Assembly: GCF_004771005.1 (NCBI RefSeq)
Contig: NZ_RQHV01000002.1
Location: 124,001-188,000 of the forward strand
DNA from: Leptospira ilyithenensis
Lineage (GTDB): Bacteria; Spirochaetota; Leptospiria; Leptospirales; Leptospiraceae
Length of the DNA: 64,000 nt
Reading direction: 5' to 3'
Shown here: positions 37,348 through 46,170 of the stretch, in pieces
How the letters are laid out: every line of letters begins with the position of its first letter
Numbering within the stretch: position 1 is the stretch's first letter
The notes under the pieces: model-generated
Databases searched by the model: none
Told to the model about the DNA's origin: nothing
What the model saw: the letters and a program-made list of their open reading frames with translations, nothing else
Translations under genes and position numbers: made by a program

Positions 37348-38864
37348 GGTTTGCCTCCGCGATCCCCACCGGATTTAGAAGCAGGGGTTGATCTGGATGA
37401 TCCGCTACCGCTGCTTCTTCCACCGTAAGAAGAACCACCGGAACTGTTGGATCTGCCGCCTCGGCTTCCTCCACCTGTTCCTCCTCGTCGTTTTGCACCA
37501 CCGCTACCACCGGAAGGAGCAGATTCATTCCACTCGGAAGGTAGTTTCCCGATTTTCTCAGGCCCTGAAATTTTTACTCTATCAAGGATTTGAGAAAGGA
37601 TTTTCAGAGAGACATCTTTTGAGTCTTGAGATTCGGAAAGTTTAGCAAAAAGAGCTTCCGCTTCTTCGTTGATTTCCGTTTCCAAAAGCTTAGTGATGAA
37701 ATCTTCACTTCTTTTAGCTTGGACTTCCTTTTTGGTAGGAAGGGCAGCAATTGTAAGTCCTGTTCCGGAAGTACCTTTCAATCTGTGTAAAGCTCTGGAT
37801 TCTCTCGTTGTTACAAGAGTGATCGCTTTACCGGTTTTTCCTGCACGGCCTGTTCTTCCGATTCTATGCGTATAACTTTCGCTATCGAAAGGAAGATGAA
37901 AGTTGATCACTAGAGATAGGTCTTTTACATCTAATCCACGTGCCGCAACATCGGTCGCTACAAGAATTCTGATTCTGCCGTCATGAAGACTTTTCAAAAC
38001 CAACTCACGTTGTTTTTGGCTTAAGTCACCGTGAAGTGCTTCCACAGGGTATCCTTTGAATCCGAGATTCGCTTTTAGATCGTCGGCTTCTTTTTTAGTT
38101 TTAGTAAAAATGATCGCCTTATACGTGTTTTCGTAATCTAAAATACGAACTACTGCATTGTCTCTTTCTTGTTCATCGATGATGTAATACACTTGTTCGA
38201 TGTTTTTCGAAGATTTTTCGGTCGCTGCAATTTTTACATGCGCGGGTTGGTTGAGGTATCTGCCTGCTAGTTTTTTGATAGCATCCGGCATCGTAGCCGA
38301 AAACAGGAGAGTTTGTCTTTCTGCAGGAAGAAATCCGAAAATGGATTCGATATCTTCCAAAAATCCCATATCCAACATTTCATCCGCTTCATCGAGGATG
38401 ACCATATTAGGTTTGAAATTTTTTAACTCTTTGCCCTTGAGTAGATCCAATAATCTACCAGGAGTTGCCACGGCAACTTGTGCACCTTTGGTGACTTGGG
38501 AGATTTGTTTGGAATAAGATGCACCACCATAGATAGTAGTGGTTTTGATCCCGACGTTTTTACCTAAGCGGTAAAGCTCGTCTGATACTTGGAGGGCAAG
38601 TTCTCTTGTTGGTGTCAAAACGAGAACTTGCATACCGCTTTTCACATCTATGCGATTTAAGCATGGAAGTCCATAAGCTGCGGTTTTACCGGTTCCTGTT
38701 TGTGCCTGTGCTATCAGGTCTTTTCCTTCGAGAACGAGAGGCATGGCCTGCCGTTGTATGGGGCTTGGCGTCTGGAAACCAGCTTCTTCAATCCCCGAAA
38801 GGAGCTCTGGGCGAAATCCAAAGGATTGGAAGTCGTTACCGGGCTCGGTTTGATTCGTTGTCAT
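37326..38864 (-). CDS. DEAD-box RNA helicase
   Basis: A 512-residue helicase with the full motif set: Q motif ([10 protein letters not shown]), Walker A AQTGTGKT (residues 54-61), [17 protein letters not shown] at 158-161, SAT in [15 protein letters not shown] and [10 protein letters not shown]. The C-terminal region from about 440 is low-complexity Gly/Ser/Arg ([20 protein letters not shown]), an RNA-binding tail. It resembles the CsdA/DeaD group that helps ribosome assembly and RNA turnover in the cold. It is divergent from the MsrA/MsrB gene and converges with the CFA-like gene. Confidence 0.93.
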   Translation of the reverse strand: MTTNQTEPGNDFQSFGFRPELLSGIEEAGFQTPSPIQRQAMPLVLEGKDLIAQAQTGTGKTAAYGLPCLNRIDVKSGMQVLVLTPTRELALQVSDELYRLGKNVGIKTTTIYGGASYSKQISQVTKGAQVAVATPGRLLDLLKGKELKNFKPNMVILDEADEMLDMGFLEDIESIFGFLPAERQTLLFSATMPDAIKKLAGRYLNQPAHVKIAATEKSSKNIEQVYYIIDEQERDNAVVRILDYENTYKAIIFTKTKKEADDLKANLGFKGYPVEALHGDLSQKQRELVLKSLHDGRIRILVATDVAARGLDVKDLSLVINFHLPFDSESYTHRIGRTGRAGKTGKAITLVTTRESRALHRLKGTSGTGLTIAALPTKKEVQAKRSEDFITKLLETEINEEAEALFAKLSESQDSKDVSLKILSQILDRVKISGPEKIGKLPSEWNESAPSGGSGGAKRRGGTGGGSRGGRSNSSGGSSYGGRSSGSGSSRSTPASKSGGDRGGKPQRFRNK

Positions 38865-38967
38865 GAAAATAGGATACGATAAAAAAACGCCTTTAAAAAG
38901 AAAGGTAAAAATAGGAAAAAGTCCAGATCAGCGCCGACCAACGCCAAGCTCGCTGTCTAATTTTTGT

Positions 38968-40053
38968 ATGCATAATTTAGATCTATTGCCTTCCAAGCTG
39001 AGGATTGTCTTATTTTTACTGATTGGTTATTTCACTTCGTGTGGAATCATAGCAGGGCCTGAAACGGAGAAAGCAACGTTTGCAGGGGGGTGTTTTTGGT
39101 GTATGGAGCCTCCTTTCGAGGTTTTGCCGGGGGTAGTCAGCGTAATATCAGGTTATACCGGCGGGAAGGAAAAAGATCCTAGTTATGAAGAGGTTTCCAG
39201 TGGATACACGGGCCATAGGGAAGCGATTCAAATTACCTACGACCCGAAACAAATTTCTTATGAAACTCTTTTAGAAGTTTTTTGGAGAAATATCGATCCA
39301 ACTGACCCGGATGGTCAATTCGTGGATCGGGGAAGCCAATACAAAACTGGTATTTTTTACCATAATCCGGATCAGAAAAAAGCAGCTGAAAAATCATTGC
39401 TTGCGTTAACAAAACGTAAATTGTTTAAGAAAAAAATCGTAACGGAAGTGATAGGGTTTGATCGGTTTTATCCTGCGGAAGGATATCATCAGGATTTTTA
39501 TAAAAAAGATCCGTCGCAATACAAAAGTTATCGTTCCGGGTCGGGCAGAGATCAATTCATCGAGTCTGTTTGGGGAAAGGAAAAAACCGTTCGTTTTTTA
39601 AAACCATCTCTTGATGAAATTCAAAAAAAACTTTCCAGCTTGCAGTTTGAAGTGACTCAAAAAGACGGAACGGAGCCTCCCTTTGAAAATGAATACTGGG
39701 ATAATCATAAAGAAGGAATCTATGTAGATCGTGTTACAGGCGAACCGTTGTTTAGTTCCGTTGATAAATTTGAGTCAGGTACCGGTTGGCCTAGTTTTAC
39801 CCGGCCTTTAGTAGCAGCATATGTAGTGATGAAAACGGATTCTTCGCATGGAATGGTTCGTTCCGAAGTGAGAAGCAAGTATGGTAATTCTCATTTGGGT
39901 CATGTGTTTGATGACGGGCCGAAGCCCACAGGGCTTCGCTATTGTATCAATTCGGCTTCTTTGAAATTTATTCCCAAAGAAGATTTGGAAAAGGCCGGTT
40001 ATCCTGAATTCCGTAGACAGTTCAGTGATCCAGCCGGATCAAAAGTTAATTAA
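38968..40053 (+). CDS. msrAB: Lipoprotein MsrA-MsrB methionine sulfoxide reductase fusion
   Basis: I start at the ATG at 38968. The 361-residue product has a leader ending in LIGYFTSCG, so Cys25 is probably lipidated, which places the enzyme outside the inner membrane. MsrA follows, with catalytic Cys42 in [14 protein letters not shown], then SGYTGG and YHQDF. MsrB starts near residue 215 and has [25 protein letters not shown] and the catalytic Cys in [11 protein letters not shown]. The CxxC pairs that bind structural zinc in many MsrB enzymes are absent. Such fusions repair both sulfoxide stereoisomers in periplasmic and surface proteins. Confidence 0.92.
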   Translation: MHNLDLLPSKLRIVLFLLIGYFTSCGIIAGPETEKATFAGGCFWCMEPPFEVLPGVVSVISGYTGGKEKDPSYEEVSSGYTGHREAIQITYDPKQISYETLLEVFWRNIDPTDPDGQFVDRGSQYKTGIFYHNPDQKKAAEKSLLALTKRKLFKKKIVTEVIGFDRFYPAEGYHQDFYKKDPSQYKSYRSGSGRDQFIESVWGKEKTVRFLKPSLDEIQKKLSSLQFEVTQKDGTEPPFENEYWDNHKEGIYVDRVTGEPLFSSVDKFESGTGWPSFTRPLVAAYVVMKTDSSHGMVRSEVRSKYGNSHLGHVFDDGPKPTGLRYCINSASLKFIPKEDLEKAGYPEFRRQFSDPAGSKVN

Positions 40054-40092
40054 GAAAAGAAACAAAGCCGAATAAGGTCGAACAGGATTGAA

Positions 40093-40878
40093 TTAAGCCC
40101 AAAGATTGAGTAAAAACTCCTCGTCTTTTCTGAGAGAGATGAGTTTGTATTTTAGTTCGTAAATTTCTTCCCGACTGATTTCTTTTTTCCAACGAAGTTC
40201 TCTCTTTAGAGTTTGTAATCTTTGTTGGAGATTCAACAGCTCCAAAATAGTTTCGTCTAACTCAAATTTGTATAAATTCGTAAAGAGGGAATAAATCTGA
40301 CCTGGAATGTCCATCATCAAAAGCTCGGAGACGGAGAGATCATCAATAATTTTGATTGCCCATACATGCAATGTGAGTGTGCAAATTCTTTCTAATTGGG
40401 AAACTTCTTCTTTCACGTTGCGTGAAACCTGCTGTTTGAAAAAACGAATTCTTTTTTCCAAATAACTACTTAGCTCTTTTTTGGGGATGGATTTGTCTTT
40501 GTATCTTTTCCATTCTGATTGGAGAGAATCCCAGATTCCTTCTCCATAGAATACAGAGGCATTTTCCAGCAATTGGATCGATCCCGGTTCGTGAATTTTA
40601 AATCTGTGACGCAGAGAATCTGCATCTCCTGCAATCATATTTACGGGTGCTACAACTTCAAGCTGGTTCAATGTTTTGCTGACACTATCTACAAAACTTG
40701 CCTTCATTTGATCAGTTGAATGTGCCAGCAGATAAAAATTGAGATCGGAGGATTCGTTAAAATCACCTCTTTCTCTGGATCCGTAGAAAAGAATATGAAA
40801 TGGTTTATGGGATGTTATTAGTTCCAGATCATCTAGAACATGTGCGTATAGATTGGGATTAAGTGCTTCGTATTCCAT
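40093..40878 (-). CDS. Nucleotidyltransferase-like protein with altered catalytic motif
   Basis: A 261-residue protein. The N-terminal 100 residues show the GS...RG...SD pattern of nucleotidyltransferases (FYGSRERGDFNESSDLNF), but the second acidic residue of the D-x-D metal site is Asn (SDLNF). The C-terminal 140 residues are helical (YLEKRIRFFKQQVSRNVKEEV and LQQRLQTLKRELRWKK). The overall shape recalls MNT/kanamycin-type nucleotidyltransferases with a helical HEPN-like partner domain, here fused. Activity is doubtful unless another acidic residue substitutes. It is 6 bases downstream of a 68-residue protein. Confidence 0.65.
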   Translation of the reverse strand: MEYEALNPNLYAHVLDDLELITSHKPFHILFYGSRERGDFNESSDLNFYLLAHSTDQMKASFVDSVSKTLNQLEVVAPVNMIAGDADSLRHRFKIHEPGSIQLLENASVFYGEGIWDSLQSEWKRYKDKSIPKKELSSYLEKRIRFFKQQVSRNVKEEVSQLERICTLTLHVWAIKIIDDLSVSELLMMDIPGQIYSLFTNLYKFELDETILELLNLQQRLQTLKRELRWKKEISREEIYELKYKLISLRKDEEFLLNLWA

Positions 40879-40884
40879 TTTGAT

Positions 40885-41091
40885 TCACTCGAAGAACAAT
40901 TTCATTCTAGAAAGATTTTCCAGAATGGCTTTAAAAGCCCGATCACGTTCTTCTGTGCCAGGGAAAGGAAGGGATTTGACATTATTTAAATCTTGGTAAA
41001 TGATTTCTATCGTGGGCTGGCCACTGTTTTTCTTGATGGAAGCTATAAAATCGAGATTAATGACTTCGGATTCTCCTAATTTCAACCACAT
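40885..41091 (-). CDS. Small conserved-type protein of unknown function
   Basis: A 68-residue protein (MWLKLGESEVINLDFIASIK...), predicted beta strands then a helix (ERDRAFKAILENLSR). The layout SEVINLDFIASIKK resembles small proteins that sense or bind nucleotides or RNA, but no family is clear. It is followed 6 bases later by the nucleotidyltransferase-like gene, so the two probably form one transcription unit. Confidence 0.6.
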   Translation of the reverse strand: MWLKLGESEVINLDFIASIKKNSGQPTIEIIYQDLNNVKSLPFPGTEERDRAFKAILENLSRMKLFFE

Positions 41092-41220
41092 AAACTAATC
41101 TTTGTCGATTCATTCCTAAAATTGTTCAAGAACATTCTTTTGCCTAATCTTTTTTCAGAGATTTTTTTGGTTCTGAGGAAAAAAGGGAACCAAAGGGGAA
41201 AATCTGTAACCCCAGCTTTT

Positions 41221-41769
41221 ATGGTTATAGATTTCTTCGAGTTTTTAGAATTTGAACGTGTTTCGAAGCGGCTTTCTTCGGGCGACGCTGAAGTTTCAGT
41301 CAGGCTGGTGCAGTCTTTCCTGCAGTGTAGTACCTCTTTCTTAATTTCAAGTGGCTATGATCTGAAAAGGGGAAATCCTAGAATCACCTATTCGACTGTG
41401 ATTCGAAATCTTTTAGAGGATTCCGCTTATTTTATCTATCATGGTTTTTTCCCGAAGAGCCGGGGGAAGGCAACTCGCACATACCAAAAAGAGGGCCTGG
41501 ATCTAAAAAAAGTATCTTTTCGTGTCGATGAGAGGTGTTTGATCGAGATGGATTTAATGGCGAGCGCTTTGTCCGTTTCACGTAGCCATTTGCTTGGGTT
41601 GTTATTGGAATGGCGGGAAATGGGCTGGTTGGCGATGATCCGTGAGTTTGGAATTGTGAGAGGTACCCCATTTCTCCGCTCCATCCGGCTCACCCAAACA
41701 TATGACCTTAAAACAGATCATTACCCCGCTTTCAAAACCGAACTTCTCCACAACTCGGACTCTTCATAA
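41221..41769 (+). CDS. DUF1564-like protein
   Basis: The start is uncertain: an ATG at 41221 gives 182 residues, while the frame is open back to a TTG at 41122; neither has a good Shine-Dalgarno. The C-terminal region (KATRTYQKEGLDLKKVSFRV followed by LSVSRSHLLGLLLEW) matches the DUF1564 pattern of small proteins that I know mainly from Leptospira genomes, often in many scattered copies near mobile or variable loci. The function is unknown; the helical C-terminal part could be a ribbon-helix-helix-like DNA-binding fold. Confidence 0.65.
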   Translation: MVIDFFEFLEFERVSKRLSSGDAEVSVRLVQSFLQCSTSFLISSGYDLKRGNPRITYSTVIRNLLEDSAYFIYHGFFPKSRGKATRTYQKEGLDLKKVSFRVDERCLIEMDLMASALSVSRSHLLGLLLEWREMGWLAMIREFGIVRGTPFLRSIRLTQTYDLKTDHYPAFKTELLHNSDSS

Positions 41770-41813
41770 GAAAAATGAGAAGATTTTCAGCTTGAGCGAG
41801 CAATGGCGAGTAA

Positions 41814-42392
41814 TCAAAAAAGCTCGAGATAATTCGACACATGTTGGTGAAAATAATCCCCAATTCCATTCTTTTCATCAGCCGCTAGTTGATTCATTTC
41901 GGTTTCTGCAACAATGAGGTAGCCTTTATAAATTCCTTCCCAACGAAGATAAACCTTCGCAGGCGAGATGTCTCTAATGAGTATGGTGGCTTTTCTTCCT
42001 TGCCAAGAAAAATAGGAAACCTTTGTGGTGTTTGTTGAAGGTAGATCGGAATTCAAATAAGGAAAGGATCTTTGGTTATCCTGATTGGTAGAAGAAATTT
42101 TAATCCAGACAATTTCCCCTGCTTTCGGATCTTTATATTCTATTTTATAAAAATTCCCACTTTCGTGCAAGCTTCCGGATTCCAATAATAAAAATTCCCT
42201 TTTAGAGAACCAAACGGAATCATAAGTTAATCTAAGTTTTGTGATCGGCTTTGCTGTTAATTGTCTGCTATCGTTATGATTCTCCTTAAGGTCGTTCGTT
42301 TCGGATATTTCCGATGGTTGAGAAGATTTACACATTGCAAGAAAAAACAAAAATGATACCGCAAATATTGGCAATCTAATGAGTAACTTCAT
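41814..42392 (-). CDS. Lipoprotein of unknown function
   Basis: I start at the ATG at 42392, preceded by GGAGG with 5-base spacing; an ATG at 42404 is the alternative. The product is 192 residues: a leader ending in FLFFLAMC (Cys21 lipidated), a Ser/Asn/Asp-rich linker, then a beta-rich domain (LRLTYDSVWFSKREFLLLES, KIEYKDPKAGEIVWIKIS). It lies behind epmB, overlapping its end by 17 bases, so it is probably read from the same mRNA although no functional link is evident. Confidence 0.75.
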   Translation of the reverse strand: MKLLIRLPIFAVSFLFFLAMCKSSQPSEISETNDLKENHNDSRQLTAKPITKLRLTYDSVWFSKREFLLLESGSLHESGNFYKIEYKDPKAGEIVWIKISSTNQDNQRSFPYLNSDLPSTNTTKVSYFSWQGRKATILIRDISPAKVYLRWEGIYKGYLIVAETEMNQLAADEKNGIGDYFHQHVSNYLELF

Positions 42393-43440
42393 ATTCCCCT
42401 CCATTGAAATTTTTAAACAGATAGGAACTTTCTTTCTTTTCTATCAAATAGTTCGGTCCGAGCAATACTTTCCCACCACCACCAGTCAAATCTTTCACAT
42501 AGTTGGGAACAGTAAGTCCCGACATTCTTCCTCGAATATCATACATTAGGCGAATGCCGTCTTCGATAGGAACCACAAAACCCGAACTACCGTAAACTTC
42601 GTCACATTGGTGCAAATAGTACGGTTTGATCCCAAATCTAACTAATTTGTAATTTAGCTCTTCCAGAATTTCCACAGTATCATTCACATCCTTGAGTAGA
42701 ACTGACTGATTTAGAAGTGTTACATTCCCTTTCTGAATCAATTTCGTGACGGCTACTTTTACTTCTTGGGTAAGTTCTTTCGGGTGGTTGAAATGAGTGA
42801 CAATGTACAATGGAAAATATTTGGAAAAAATCCCGCAAAGAGAATCGGTGATTCTCATCGGCATAGTAACCGGGTATCTCGTATGAATTCTCAAATGATT
42901 GATATGATCGATTGCACTTAGTTCACCAAGTAGATAATCAATATGTTGGTCGGAAAGAGTCAAAGGATCCCCACCGGAAAGTATTACTTCTTTGATCTCG
43001 GTATGATTTCGGAAGTATTCCAGAGCCTCTCGCCATTCCTCTCGATTCGGAGTTTCTGTAGGTTTGGAGACTTTTCTTTTCCTCGTACAAAATCTGCAAT
43101 AAACAGCACAAATATGGGAAATATACCAAATGGCCCTATCCGGGTATCTATGAGTTACTCCTTTGATCGGCATATGTATTTGCTCGGCCAATGGATCTTC
43201 CCACTCATTTTCAGCACGGACTAACTCACTCGATCTTGGTAATACTTGTTTGCGAATGGGACAAGTCGGGTTCGTGGGATCGAGCAGTGAAAGATAATAA
43301 GGAGTGATTGAAAACGAAAATTGTTCCTGCGCAGCTTGGAAAACGGATTCTTCTTCCGCTGAAAGGGTAATGTGGTTTTTCAATGTGGCAAGATCGGTGA
43401 TTCGATTTTGCATTTGCCACATCCAATCTTCCTGGCTCAT
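42376..43440 (-). CDS. epmB: EF-P lysine 2,3-aminomutase (EpmB/KamA-type radical SAM)
   Basis: A 354-residue radical SAM enzyme. The [4Fe-4S] cysteines are C111, C115 and C118 in CAVYCRFC. The C-terminal PLP-lysine region TGGGGKVLLG and the two Asp residues in QCDEVYG and VKDLTG match canonical lysine 2,3-aminomutases more closely than the E. coli EpmB form. The enzyme converts L-lysine to beta-lysine for EF-P modification. It is divergent from efp, with 66 bases between starts, and epmA lies 14 kb away. The EpmB role rests on this gene neighbourhood; an ordinary lysine-catabolic KamA remains possible. Confidence 0.85.
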   Translation of the reverse strand: MSQEDWMWQMQNRITDLATLKNHITLSAEEESVFQAAQEQFSFSITPYYLSLLDPTNPTCPIRKQVLPRSSELVRAENEWEDPLAEQIHMPIKGVTHRYPDRAIWYISHICAVYCRFCTRKRKVSKPTETPNREEWREALEYFRNHTEIKEVILSGGDPLTLSDQHIDYLLGELSAIDHINHLRIHTRYPVTMPMRITDSLCGIFSKYFPLYIVTHFNHPKELTQEVKVAVTKLIQKGNVTLLNQSVLLKDVNDTVEILEELNYKLVRFGIKPYYLHQCDEVYGSSGFVVPIEDGIRLMYDIRGRMSGLTVPNYVKDLTGGGGKVLLGPNYLIEKKESSYLFKNFNGGEYEVTH

Positions 43441-43506
43441 CTTATGACCATACTTAGATTGACATTATGGCAAGTCCCCTGGATTTTGTTTTACGAGATT
43501 GAAATT

Positions 43507-44073
43507 ATGACATTAGGCATTACAGAAGTTAAGAAGGGCATGATCCTTAAAATCGAAAACGAACTTTATTCCGTGGTTAAAACCGAATTCGTTAACCCAG
43601 GCAAAGGATCTGCGTTCATTCGTACCAAACTAAAGAACGTTATCAAAGACTCTTCCATAGAAAGAACATTCAAAGCTGCGGAAAAACTAGAAAGTGTTGA
43701 ATTGGAAAAGAGAAAGATGCAATTCTGTTATGCAGACGGGGACGATATCATTTTCATGGATGTGAATGATTTTGAACAAATTCCTGTTTCAAAGGATTAT
43801 GTAGAAGATATTCTTCCTTTCATGAAAGAAGAAACTCCGGTAGAAGTTTCTTTTTACGAAGACAAACCGATCGGGGTTATCCCTCCCAACTTTGCAGTAT
43901 TGGAAGTCACTTACGCAGAAGAGGGACTCAAAGGAGACACAACCGGTCTCGCACTGAAGAGAGTCACTGTAGAAACAGGCGGGGAAGTCAATGTCCCTAT
44001 CTTTATCAAACAAGGGGATATGGTGAAAATTGACCTTCGCGACATCACTTATGTGGAGAGGATCAATAAATAG
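43507..44073 (+). CDS. efp: Elongation factor P
   Basis: I start at the ATG at 43507 (MTLGITEVKKGMIL...), giving 188 residues, the exact size of E. coli EF-P. The modified loop is VNPGKGSAF, so Lys33 should be the residue that receives beta-lysine. The OB domains (RKMQFCYADGDDIIFMD and GVIPPNFAVLEVTYAEEGL) and the C-terminal IKQGDMVKIDLRDITYVER are typical. EF-P lets ribosomes pass polyproline stretches. A TTGACA at 43459-43464 may be part of its promoter. It heads an operon with mtnB. Confidence 0.95.
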   Translation: MTLGITEVKKGMILKIENELYSVVKTEFVNPGKGSAFIRTKLKNVIKDSSIERTFKAAEKLESVELEKRKMQFCYADGDDIIFMDVNDFEQIPVSKDYVEDILPFMKEETPVEVSFYEDKPIGVIPPNFAVLEVTYAEEGLKGDTTGLALKRVTVETGGEVNVPIFIKQGDMVKIDLRDITYVERINK

Positions 44074-44075
44074 GA

Positions 44076-44702
44076 TTGGGTGACCAAAGTTTTATTGGAG
44101 AGCTGGTTCGACTCTCGCAGTTGTATTACCAAAGGCAGTGGATGTTTGCCACTGCCGGCAATCTATCTGTAAGGTCTGAAAAAAAACATTCCTTTTGGAT
44201 TACCGCTTCAGGCAAACACAAGGGAGAATTAAACAACAACGACTTCGTCGAAATAGACATCTCTTCCGAGTCTATGATTTCAACGACAGATGGAAACAAA
44301 CCATCTGCAGAAACTTCTATTCATCATTCCATATACAATCATCTCCCTGACGCAAATTCCATACTTCATGTTCACACTCTCGAATCAAACTTACTTAACT
44401 TTCAACTAACTCCTGAAGAAGGTTACCGGTTGATTCCGATCCCTCCTGTCGAGATGATAAAGGCTTTTGGAATTTGGACGGAGCGGCCTAATTTGCAAAT
44501 GGCAACTTTTTATAATTTTGGTGAAGTGAAAAAAATCGCGGATACCATTTCCTTATTTTTGAACAAACATCCCGATTATTCTCTTCCCTTTGTCTTAGTG
44601 GAAGAGCATGGACCTACGGTTTGGGGAAAAACAATTACCGAGGCCAATCGGCATTTGGAGGCAGTCGCGTTTCTTTTTCAAGTAATGGCTCATCATAAAT
44701 GA
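44076..44702 (+). CDS. mtnB: Methylthioribulose-1-phosphate dehydratase
   Basis: A 208-residue class II aldolase-type enzyme starting at a TTG two bases after the efp stop. Zinc ligands are in SILHVHTLES and VEEHGPTVWG; a YQRQWMFATAGNLSVR opening is typical of MtnB. It dehydrates 5-methylthioribulose 1-phosphate in methionine salvage. The other salvage genes are not in this window. The stop overlaps the start of the next SDR gene (ATGA). Confidence 0.85.
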   Translation: MGDQSFIGELVRLSQLYYQRQWMFATAGNLSVRSEKKHSFWITASGKHKGELNNNDFVEIDISSESMISTTDGNKPSAETSIHHSIYNHLPDANSILHVHTLESNLLNFQLTPEEGYRLIPIPPVEMIKAFGIWTERPNLQMATFYNFGEVKKIADTISLFLNKHPDYSLPFVLVEEHGPTVWGKTITEANRHLEAVAFLFQVMAHHK

Positions 44703-45427
44703 ACAAATCCAAAAAAATATTTATTTTTGGCGCAGGATCGGGGATTGGGCAGGCGGTTTTTAACGAATTCAATTCGGATTCTGCGAACAACCAAAAGATA
44801 GAAGTATACGGTTTTTCAAGAAGAGGGCAAAGCCTATCAAACGAATTTATACCAAATACCAACCACAAATTCGACCTTACATCGGATGCGGATTTCGATC
44901 TTTGGGAAGCAACCTGGCAAAAAGAGTGGAAATCCTGGCAATCGGGTAAAGAGGAAACAGAATTTGTCGTCTACTTTGCGCAAGGTGACGGTATTTTTTC
45001 ACCTGTCGAAGATATAAATCTGATTGAAATTCAAAAACATTTTAGTTTGAATCTATTTTCTTCTATGAGAGTATTAAAAATTATGAGTCCTGCTTTGAAG
45101 TCATCTCTTCCCGCGACAGTAGTTTTTTTTACTTCCACGGCTGCAAAGCAAGGATTCCCCAATTCTACAGTTTATTGCGCCTCCAAACATGCTGCCTCAG
45201 GACTTGCCAAAGCACTGAGAGAAGAATGGAAACCTTTCGGAACAAAGGTAATCAATGCCTATTTTGGTGCCATTGCAACTTCCATCTGGGACAACCGTCC
45301 GGAGTTTTCTAAAGAAGACATGGTCAGTGTGAAAGATGCGGCTATTTTTCTTCGCGATCTAGCTTTTCTTCCTAAAACGGTGTATCTGGAAGAGTTTTAT
45401 ATGACTCCTAAAAAAGGGATATTGTAA
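44699..45427 (+). CDS. Short-chain dehydrogenase-like protein
   Basis: A 242-residue SDR with the cofactor motif IFIFGAGSGIGQAV, catalytic Ser in VFFTSTAAKQGF and Tyr-Lys in STVYCASKHAASGLAKAL. The usual NNAG is replaced by YFAQGDG, so it belongs to a divergent branch. The start overlaps mtnB by 4 bases and a second SDR follows after 2 bases. No substrate can be assigned. Confidence 0.8.
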   Translation: MNKSKKIFIFGAGSGIGQAVFNEFNSDSANNQKIEVYGFSRRGQSLSNEFIPNTNHKFDLTSDADFDLWEATWQKEWKSWQSGKEETEFVVYFAQGDGIFSPVEDINLIEIQKHFSLNLFSSMRVLKIMSPALKSSLPATVVFFTSTAAKQGFPNSTVYCASKHAASGLAKALREEWKPFGTKVINAYFGAIATSIWDNRPEFSKEDMVSVKDAAIFLRDLAFLPKTVYLEEFYMTPKKGIL

Positions 45428-45429
45428 TT

Positions 45430-46167
45430 ATGGAAGTTCATGAAACAATCATCATATTAACAGGTGGTAGTGGGGGAATCGGCCGGGAGATCGTGAGGTC
45501 GCTTGTATTGTCCGGATTCTCCGTTTGGAATCTGGATAAAAAAAGACCGGAAGCCCCTGTATTGCAAGAGACCTTCAGGGAAATCGATTTATCCGAACCA
45601 TTATTTGTTTTGGAAAGAGCTCTCACCAAGATTATCTCCGAATGCAAGGAGAGCGGTGAGATTTACGGATTTGTTCACTGTGCCGGTTATGGCGGGCCTT
45701 ATCATAAAATAACGGATGTCAATTTGGAAGAGTGGCAGAATATTTTCCGCATCAATATGGATTCTCTTTTCCTTCTATCCAAATTATTACTTCCAAAATT
45801 CAAAGAATCCGAGTTCGGACGTATCGTTTCGATCGCATCCTCTCTGTCTATCGTAGGATCTGCACTATCGGTCGGATATTCCGCTTCCAAACATGCAATG
45901 GTTGGATTTACCAAATCCATCGCTGACGAATGGGGAGAATTCGGGGTCACAGCAAATTGCATTAGCCCGGGTTATGTGGACACTTCCATGGGAATCCAGG
46001 AAGACCAGATAAAAGGTCATCGCCAAATGGTTATCAGCAAAACTCCCGTTAAGCGAGTTGCAGAACCCGCGGAAATTGCAAGAGTAGTCAACTTCCTGAT
46101 GCAAAGAGAATCCGGATATATTTCCGGTGCCAATTGGTCCGTAGATGGAGGGATCACTTCCATTTAA
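45430..46167 (+). CDS. FabG-like short-chain dehydrogenase
   Basis: A 245-residue SDR with IILTGGSGGIGREIV, HCAGYGGP in place of NNAG, catalytic Ser in ASSLSIVGSA, Tyr-Lys in GYSASKHAMVGF, then NCISPGYVDT and a C-terminal SGANWSVDGGITSI, the usual 3-oxoacyl-reductase type ending. It is not next to other fatty-acid genes, so a specialised substrate is likely. It lies between the other SDR (2 bases) and the 611-residue unknown gene (3 bases). Confidence 0.87.
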   Translation: MEVHETIIILTGGSGGIGREIVRSLVLSGFSVWNLDKKRPEAPVLQETFREIDLSEPLFVLERALTKIISECKESGEIYGFVHCAGYGGPYHKITDVNLEEWQNIFRINMDSLFLLSKLLLPKFKESEFGRIVSIASSLSIVGSALSVGYSASKHAMVGFTKSIADEWGEFGVTANCISPGYVDTSMGIQEDQIKGHRQMVISKTPVKRVAEPAEIARVVNFLMQRESGYISGANWSVDGGITSI

Positions 46168-46170
46168 GTT

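Noticed and set aside
40885..41091. Toxin-antitoxin pair with the nucleotidyltransferase-like gene
   Set aside because: The gene order is possible, but the 68-residue protein has no HEPN or antitoxin pattern, so I report it only as an unknown partner.
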